NCBI GenBank assembly: GCA_030378005.1
Contig: JAUCGF010000071.1
Coordinates: 124,001 to 188,000 of the forward strand
Source: Desulfococcaceae bacterium HSG9
GTDB lineage: Bacteria; Desulfobacterota; Desulfobacteria; Desulfobacterales; JAUCGF01
DNA: 64,000 bases
Direction: 5' to 3'
The notes beneath the pieces were generated by a model, which saw only the letters and a program-made list of their open reading frames with translations, had not been told where the DNA came from and did not search any database. Shown here piece by piece: positions 59,502 to 64,000 of this stretch (position 1 is its first letter; each line of letters opens with the position of its first letter). A program made the translations under genes and the position numbers.

Positions 59502-60878
59502 CTATCCCTTAAATTGTTTCGGTTTGGGAAGCTCTTTGATATCATCAAGCGCTCTTTGAATTTCTTCATCCGCCAATTCGTGATCAGCAAGCTTGCCGGA
59601 ATTAAAATCATTGTAAGCAGCCAAGTCAACCATACCATGTCCGCTCCAATTGAATAAAATGACTTTTTCTTTGCCTTCCTCTTTGGCTTTAAGCGCTTCT
59701 CGAATCGTACATGCCACGGCATGATTCGTTTCCGGGGCGCTGATAAAGCCTTCAGACCGGGCGAATTTGACGCCGGCGCCAAATGTTTCCATCTGTGGAA
59801 TGGCTTCGGCACGAATTAAATCATCCATCATAAGCTGGCTGACGATGGGAGACATGCCATGATACCTAAGGCCGCCGGCATGAATGGCTTCTGGTACAAA
59901 ATTATGGCCTAACGTGTGCATTGGCAAAAGCGGCGTTAATTGGCCGGTGTCACCGAAATCATAAGAAAAAGGCCCGCGTGTCATGGTTGGGCAGGAGGTT
60001 GGCTCAACGCCGATAATATCAATTTCTTTGCCGTTAATTTTATCCAAGACATAAGGCAGGGCAAGCCCGGCGAAATTACTTCCGCCACCGGAACAACCGA
60101 TCACAATGTCGGGATAGTCGCCGGCGATTTCCATCTGCTTCTGGGCTTCTAAGCCGATAACCGTCTGATGCAGCATGACGTGGTTAAGAACACTTCCCAA
60201 AGCATATTTGGCAGTTTCTTCACCCACCGCGCGTTCGACCGCTTCGCTGATCGCCATACCGAGACTGCCGGGGCAATCCGGGTCTTTCTCCAAAATGGCG
60301 CGTCCGGAGGCCGTTTCGGTGCTGGGGCTACCCACACAGTTCGCTCCCCAGGTTTCCATCATAATGCGTCGATAGGGTTTATGATTAAAGCTGATTCTGA
60401 CCATATAGACTTTACATTCCAAACCAAACAGGGCGCAACTAAAGGAAAGTGCGCTGCCCCACTGACCGGCGCCGGTCTCAGTGTATATTTTTTTGGTGCC
60501 GGAAATTTTGTTATAATAGGCTTGAGCTATTGCGGTGTTGGGCTTATGGCTCCCGGCCGGGCTGACACCTTCATTTTTGAAATAGATTTTAGCCGGCGTA
60601 TCCAGATACTGTTCCAGTTGATAGGCCCGATAGAGCGGTGAAGGCCGCCAAATCACATATTTGTCTAATACTTCTTCGGGAATATCAATCCATCGCTCCT
60701 GGCTGACTTCCTGTTCAATCAGGGGCATGGGAAAAATTGGCGCAAGTTCATCCGGGCCTATGGGTTGGCCGGTTCCCGGATGCAAAGGCGGTTCCATAGG
60801 CGTGGGCATATCCGCCATAATATTATACCATTGACGCGGCAATTCCGATTCGGGTAGAAAAATTTTTTTAACCTTCAT
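59502..60878 (-). CDS. trpB: Tryptophan synthase beta chain, TrpB2 type
   Basis: A 458-residue PLP enzyme. The PLP lysine is in AGSHKPNTA (K112), and [11 protein letters not shown] and the phosphate-binding CSGGGSNF are present. The extra N-terminal region ([17 protein letters not shown]) is characteristic of TrpB2 proteins, which often lack a trpA neighbour. It condenses indole with serine. The ATG at 60878 has AGGAGG seven bases upstream; a longer frame to 60944 runs into repeat-bearing DNA. No trpA in the window. serA (serine supply) lies just upstream on the same strand, perhaps by chance. Confidence 0.92.
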   Translation of the reverse strand: MKVKKIFLPESELPRQWYNIMADMPTPMEPPLHPGTGQPIGPDELAPIFPMPLIEQEVSQERWIDIPEEVLDKYVIWRPSPLYRAYQLEQYLDTPAKIYFKNEGVSPAGSHKPNTAIAQAYYNKISGTKKIYTETGAGQWGSALSFSCALFGLECKVYMVRISFNHKPYRRIMMETWGANCVGSPSTETASGRAILEKDPDCPGSLGMAISEAVERAVGEETAKYALGSVLNHVMLHQTVIGLEAQKQMEIAGDYPDIVIGCSGGGSNFAGLALPYVLDKINGKEIDIIGVEPTSCPTMTRGPFSYDFGDTGQLTPLLPMHTLGHNFVPEAIHAGGLRYHGMSPIVSQLMMDDLIRAEAIPQMETFGAGVKFARSEGFISAPETNHAVACTIREALKAKEEGKEKVILFNWSGHGMVDLAAYNDFNSGKLADHELADEEIQRALDDIKELPKPKQFKG

Positions 60879-60913
60879 AATACCTCCTGTAGTATTTAAA
60901 AAATTGGATTTAA

Positions 60914-60999
60914 CGCAGGGTGGGTGAAGCATAGCGTAACCCACCTTTCAGTAACAATGGCGATCATGGCAGGTTACGCTACGCTTCACCTACCCTATA
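60914..60999. repeat. GTGGGTGAAGC palindromic repeat between serA and trpB
   Basis: GGGTGGGTGAAGCATAGCGT and its imperfect complement (around ACGCTACGCTTCACCTACCC) form long arms, with inner AACCCACC and GCAGGTT. The right end lies six bases from the serA stop codon. Same family as 42814-42949 and 46080-46155. Confidence 0.75.
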
Positions 61000-61004
61000 T
61001 AAAA

Positions 61005-61949
61005 TTATAGTTTATTTACGGCGTTCTTTACCTTATTATTTAATAAGTAGTCAACCATCTGGTTGGCAACATCCACAGCCACATTCACCTGAGCTTCATA
61101 AGTGGAAGCGCCGAGATGCGGCGTACAAATAAAATTAGGCAGTTCCATCAGTTTAATCATTCCGGGCGGTTCGGTACCGAAAACATCAAGGGCGGCACCT
61201 GCCAAATGGCCATCGTTTAAAGCGTCATAGAGGTCATCTTCATTGACAATCCCTCCACGGGCGCAACAAACCAGAAAGGCACCTTGTTTCATTTTAGACA
61301 AAGCGGCTTTATTGATCAAGTCAGCAGTTTCATCATTTTTGGGTGTATGAATGGTGATATAGTCAGCTCGCTGGAGCAGTTCGTCCATAGACACCATTTC
61401 AAGATTATTCTCTTCGACAATTTCAGGCTTGATATAAGGATCATAAACGATTACGTTCATCTTTAATCCTCGGGCGCGGTCGATCACAATCATGCCGATA
61501 TTGCCGGAACCGATAATTCCCAATGTTTTATTAAAAATTTCGCAACCTTTCAGTTTCTTTTTATCCCATTTGCCCGCTTTAAGTGAAGCGGTCGCCTGTG
61601 GGATGTTGCGAGATACCGCCATCATCATAGCGATAGTGTGTTCCGCAGTTGTTACGGTATTGCCAAAAGGGGTGTTCATAACCAGAACACCATGTTCGGT
61701 GGCCGCGGCTAAATCAACATTATCAACGCCAATACCGGCACGACCGACCACTTTCAAATTAGCAGCCGCATCCAGCAGTTCAGCGGTAACTTTGGTAGCG
61801 CTGCGGATCACAAGGCCATCGTATGCACTGATAATTTCTTTCAACGCTTCTGCGGAAAGCCCGGTGTTGACATCCACATCAATTCCGGGCGCGTCCTGAA
61901 AAATTTTGACGCCCGCTTCCGACAGTACGTCACTTACAAGAACTTTCAT
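61005..61949 (-). CDS. serA: 3-phosphoglycerate dehydrogenase, short form (probably truncated)
   Basis: A 314-residue D-isomer 2-hydroxyacid dehydrogenase. The NAD motif IIGSGNIG is near 147, with the catalytic Arg/Glu/His set spread through CARGGIVNE, DVFGTEPP and CTPHLGAST. The ending EAQVNVAVDVANQMVDYL...NAVN is exactly the junction where full-length (about 525-residue) SerA proteins continue into ASB and ACT domains. Here it ends NAVNKL-stop, next to a palindromic repeat. The regulatory domains are missing, by truncation or natural variation. AAGGAGGAAAGAAA precedes the ATG. It is the first step of serine synthesis. Confidence 0.88.
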   Translation of the reverse strand: MKVLVSDVLSEAGVKIFQDAPGIDVDVNTGLSAEALKEIISAYDGLVIRSATKVTAELLDAAANLKVVGRAGIGVDNVDLAAATEHGVLVMNTPFGNTVTTAEHTIAMMMAVSRNIPQATASLKAGKWDKKKLKGCEIFNKTLGIIGSGNIGMIVIDRARGLKMNVIVYDPYIKPEIVEENNLEMVSMDELLQRADYITIHTPKNDETADLINKAALSKMKQGAFLVCCARGGIVNEDDLYDALNDGHLAGAALDVFGTEPPGMIKLMELPNFICTPHLGASTYEAQVNVAVDVANQMVDYLLNNKVKNAVNKL

Positions 61950-62189
61950 TTTCTTTCCTCCTTTTAAATCAAAGTTTCAAATTATTGCAGCTTCAGATTG
62001 GCAAATATTTCAAACCATGTTCAAAAGGTCAAGACCGTAATTACAACTATTGTAACTTTTATCAATTTTATCATCATTTAATTGAAATTAAACCTTTACA
62101 TCACTATATTCAACATATATTATATTTTGATAATTAATGGAATAACGTAATTTTATTTTTACTTACCCTATTTTCCCCATACCTTAAAA

Positions 62190-62705
62190 ATGGAAAACAA
62201 AATGAGCGCATCCGATTGTGTTAAACAAAGCGAAGAACTTATTGGAATATTAAAGCAATTTCCACTCTTGGAATGTTCCGATGATGATGAATTAAAAAAT
62301 ATATTGAAGCGGGGTGAAATCAGAAATTATAAACCGGGTGAGATAATCCTTGACGAAAATAGCGATGATAATTGGGTTTATTATTTGATTTCCGGGAAAG
62401 CCAGAATTATTAAACATGGCAAAGAATTCATGGTCTTACGCCGTATCGGAGACTACATTGGAAAAAAAGGGATGGTTAATGGTTTGATTAAAGCCGCATC
62501 TGTCAGAGCCATTGATGTGACATCTTTACTAACCTTTGATCTTTCCAAAGTGGACGGAATATCTGAAACAGAGAACATACCACTTAAATATCTGCTTTTC
62601 AGAGCCTTTGCTGAGACCTTTGCATATCAATTGCGTCTGGCAAGTCAAGCGCTAAAAGAAGCGAATCTGGAGATCAAACGATTGAAAGAGGAGCTGGGAC
62701 AATAA
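62190..62705 (+). CDS. Cyclic-nucleotide-binding-domain protein without DNA-binding domain
   Basis: A 171-residue protein with one CRP-like effector domain (about 20-140; KPGEIILDENSDDNWVYYLISGKARI is the beta-roll core) and a C-terminal helical coil (LASQALKEANLEIKRLKEEL). There is no helix-turn-helix, so it likely acts by protein contact. The phosphate-binding cassette residues of true cAMP-binding proteins (RxxE pattern) are not clear. The start is uncertain between 62190 and 62202. It faces away from serA. Confidence 0.78.
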   Translation: MENKMSASDCVKQSEELIGILKQFPLLECSDDDELKNILKRGEIRNYKPGEIILDENSDDNWVYYLISGKARIIKHGKEFMVLRRIGDYIGKKGMVNGLIKAASVRAIDVTSLLTFDLSKVDGISETENIPLKYLLFRAFAETFAYQLRLASQALKEANLEIKRLKEELGQ

Positions 62706-62752
62706 AGTCAGGTTCGGGGACGAAATAATTTCCCGGATCGGAAGGAGAAACC

Positions 62753-63001
62753 ATGAATACCATTGTTTTTGGAAATTACACAGTACAACAAATTTTGATT
62801 GTTGCCGGCATCGTCGTAGGTATCGTGATTGTTTTGAAATTTGTAAAAAAATTATTTTCGTCCGACAAGGTTGACCGGCACCACCAAATCGTAAAATGCA
62901 GCGGTTGCGGATGGACGGGACAAGTCAGTCGTCACGCTGGTATCTGTCCGAAATGCAATGAACCGCTTGGCGAACAGAAAGCCAAGGCTTATAGGAAATA
63001 A
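62753..63001 (+). CDS. Small membrane-anchored zinc-ribbon protein
   Basis: An 82-residue protein: one N-terminal helix (ILIVAGIVVGIVIVLKFV) then a zinc-ribbon with CSGCGW and CPKC (about 49-72). GAAGGAGAAACC precedes the ATG. Function unknown; such proteins may bind nucleic acid or act as small partners at the membrane. It lies 47 bases after the cyclic-nucleotide-binding gene, probably co-transcribed. Confidence 0.72.
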   Translation: MNTIVFGNYTVQQILIVAGIVVGIVIVLKFVKKLFSSDKVDRHHQIVKCSGCGWTGQVSRHAGICPKCNEPLGEQKAKAYRK

Positions 63002-63401
63002 CCGCCATAAGCATATAGAGTACGCCTACCAACCGAACAATAAATGACCGCTGTAATCTTTTTTTATAGGCCGCCTCTGACGCTTTGCGAAACGTCAGTT
63101 CCTCCTCTTTGTTCTGACATGGAGCGTAAAAATTAAGCGAAGCGGTTTTTTGCCGACCCCTGAATCCGCAGCCTTTCCGGGTGGCGATGCAAAAAATCGC
63201 TGCACTTAATTTTTGCGCTCCTGAACTTTCCATCTACTGATAATATCTTAGAAATGGCGGAATAAGACGATATTTGCAGTCTTCGAGAGTGATTTATAGC
63301 CAATTTCACTATCTGAACTGGCTTCAACAACTGAATTGCATAAAGTCAGCATTTGGAGATTGTCGGTAAATCAACAGAGTCATCTATAGGCTATGTTTTT
63401 A
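63002..63401. other. Convergent intergenic region carrying a family-2 element
   Basis: Between the zinc-ribbon gene (plus) and the acyl-CoA ligase gene (minus) lies the element at 63112-63243 plus AT-rich DNA. No gene was seen. Confidence 0.5.
63112..63243. repeat. MITE-like palindromic element, family 2 copy B
   Basis: GGAGCGTAAAAATTAAGCGA (left) and the complementary CTTAATTTTTGCGCTCC (right) flank a loop. The right end is CTGAACTTTCCATCTACTGA as in copy A (27022-27176). The left outer repeat TCAGTAGATGG is missing, so the copy is truncated on that side. Confidence 0.7.
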
Positions 63402-64000
63402 TCATCCATCTTTTGTTTTTGCCAATTCTTCCGCACGCAGATCTTTTTTCAGAATTTTGCCTACATTGCTTTTGGGAAGTTCATCACGAAATTCTATTTC
63501 AGTGGGGAGTTTGTAAGTTGCCAGTTTGTTTTTACAATAGGCGATCATCTCTTTATGGTCGGAAGTTTCCCCCTCTTTTAACACGACAAACACTTTCACC
63601 TGTTCACCGCGGGTCGGATGGGGGATGCCGATGGCGCAGGCTTCCAGGACTTTCGGATTTTCAAAAAAAATCTCTTCAATATCCCGGGGATATACATTAT
63701 AGCCGCCGCAGATAATCATATCTTTTTTCCGGTCAACAATGGCAAAATAGCCATCCTCACCCATTTCGGCAATATCGCCGGTATGCAGCCAGCCATCAGT
63801 TAAGGTTTCAGCGGTTGCTATCGGATTGTTCCAATAGCCTTGCATCACCTGAGGGCCTTTGATTAGCAATTCGCCGGATTCTCCCACGGGCATCTCCGTG
63901 GTTTCATCTTCCAGGTCAACAATCTTGCATAATGTGTCCGAGATAGGCAGCCCGATACAGCCTATTTTGCGTTTACCCTTAAAGGGGTTAATATGTGTAA
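63402..64000 (-). CDS. Long-chain acyl-CoA ligase, C-terminal part (cut by window end)
   Basis: The distal about 200 residues of an AMP-forming acyl-CoA synthetase. The reading frame is open to the window end. It contains the adenylation motif GWLHTGDIAEMGEDGYFAIV with the conserved TGD and DRKKDMIICGGYNVYPRDIE hinge, and the catalytic Lys in KSNVGKILKKDLR. The upstream part (KIGCIGLPISDT) matches FadD-type enzymes. It activates long-chain fatty acids as CoA thioesters. The true start lies outside the window. Confidence 0.9.
   Translation of the reverse strand, partial: THINPFKGKRKIGCIGLPISDTLCKIVDLEDETTEMPVGESGELLIKGPQVMQGYWNNPIATAETLTDGWLHTGDIAEMGEDGYFAIVDRKKDMIICGGYNVYPRDIEEIFFENPKVLEACAIGIPHPTRGEQVKVFVVLKEGETSDHKEMIAYCKNKLATYKLPTEIEFRDELPKSNVGKILKKDLRAEELAKTKDG

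Overview
The window looks like a chromosomal segment of a Gram-negative, probably anaerobic deltaproteobacterium, now Desulfobacterota and perhaps Desulfobacterales-like. This is inferred from gene content, not from a marker tree. The main pointers are lipid A, KDO and O-antigen genes (LpxK, KdsD, O-antigen ligase), a mitochondrial-type EF-G, a HesB/IscA-like selenoprotein read through an in-frame TGA, a NuoF-like/GltD-like flavoprotein fusion, paired PilT-type ATPases, and an NfeD/FloA membrane module. The DNA is moderately AT-rich by eye. It is littered with short palindromic repeats.

Layout. 1-9.4 kb: 3' end of EF-G, a KaiC/RecA-like ATPase, tRNA-Ala(CGC) with its own promoter and terminator, an FAD oxidoreductase next to a creatinase/ectoine-hydrolase-like M24 protein, a secreted aspartic protease, the flavoprotein fusion, trmJ and ndk. 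9.6-19 kb: a receiver-histidine kinase, an FmdB zinc ribbon, the selenoprotein, a nest of palindromic elements, a small membrane protein, an orphan DNA methyltransferase, a variant mnmA and two metallo-beta-lactamase-fold enzymes. 19.2-33.8 kb: a minus-strand envelope-polysaccharide cluster (lpxK, ELM1-like, three glycosyltransferases, O-antigen ligase, MBOAT acyltransferase, plus an agmatinase-like gene). It is split by an AT-rich island at 24.2-29.2 kb. 34-42.8 kb: GntR regulator and transketolase-like enzyme, a cytidylate-kinase-like protein, and the division module ftsE-ftsX-envC-ctpA. 43-50.9 kb: pyrE with an attenuator-like leader, rimO, a polyprenyl diphosphate synthase, a FlgT-like exported protein, a DUF1178 protein, two PilT-like ATPases and a helical protein of unknown role. 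51-64 kb: membrane protein, floA and two nfeD genes, DUF2062, pfk, kdsD, trpB2, a shortened serA, a cyclic-nucleotide-binding protein, a zinc-ribbon protein and the 3' part of an acyl-CoA ligase.

The most interesting region is the island. It holds a tight four-gene operon (TerB-like, YkgJ-like Cys-cluster, glycine-zipper/coiled-coil membrane protein, small coiled-coil protein), followed by an overlapping OLD-like ATPase/TOPRIM pair and a lone ABC-exporter membrane domain. I read it as a candidate, possibly undescribed, defence or membrane-stress system inserted in an LPS operon. That function is inference.

Other notable signals are the selenoprotein, two PilT paralogues that have each lost a different His-box histidine, a MnmA lacking the usual second catalytic cysteine, and several families of MITE-like palindromes. 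In one family the terminal repeats differ between copies but stay perfectly paired within each copy.
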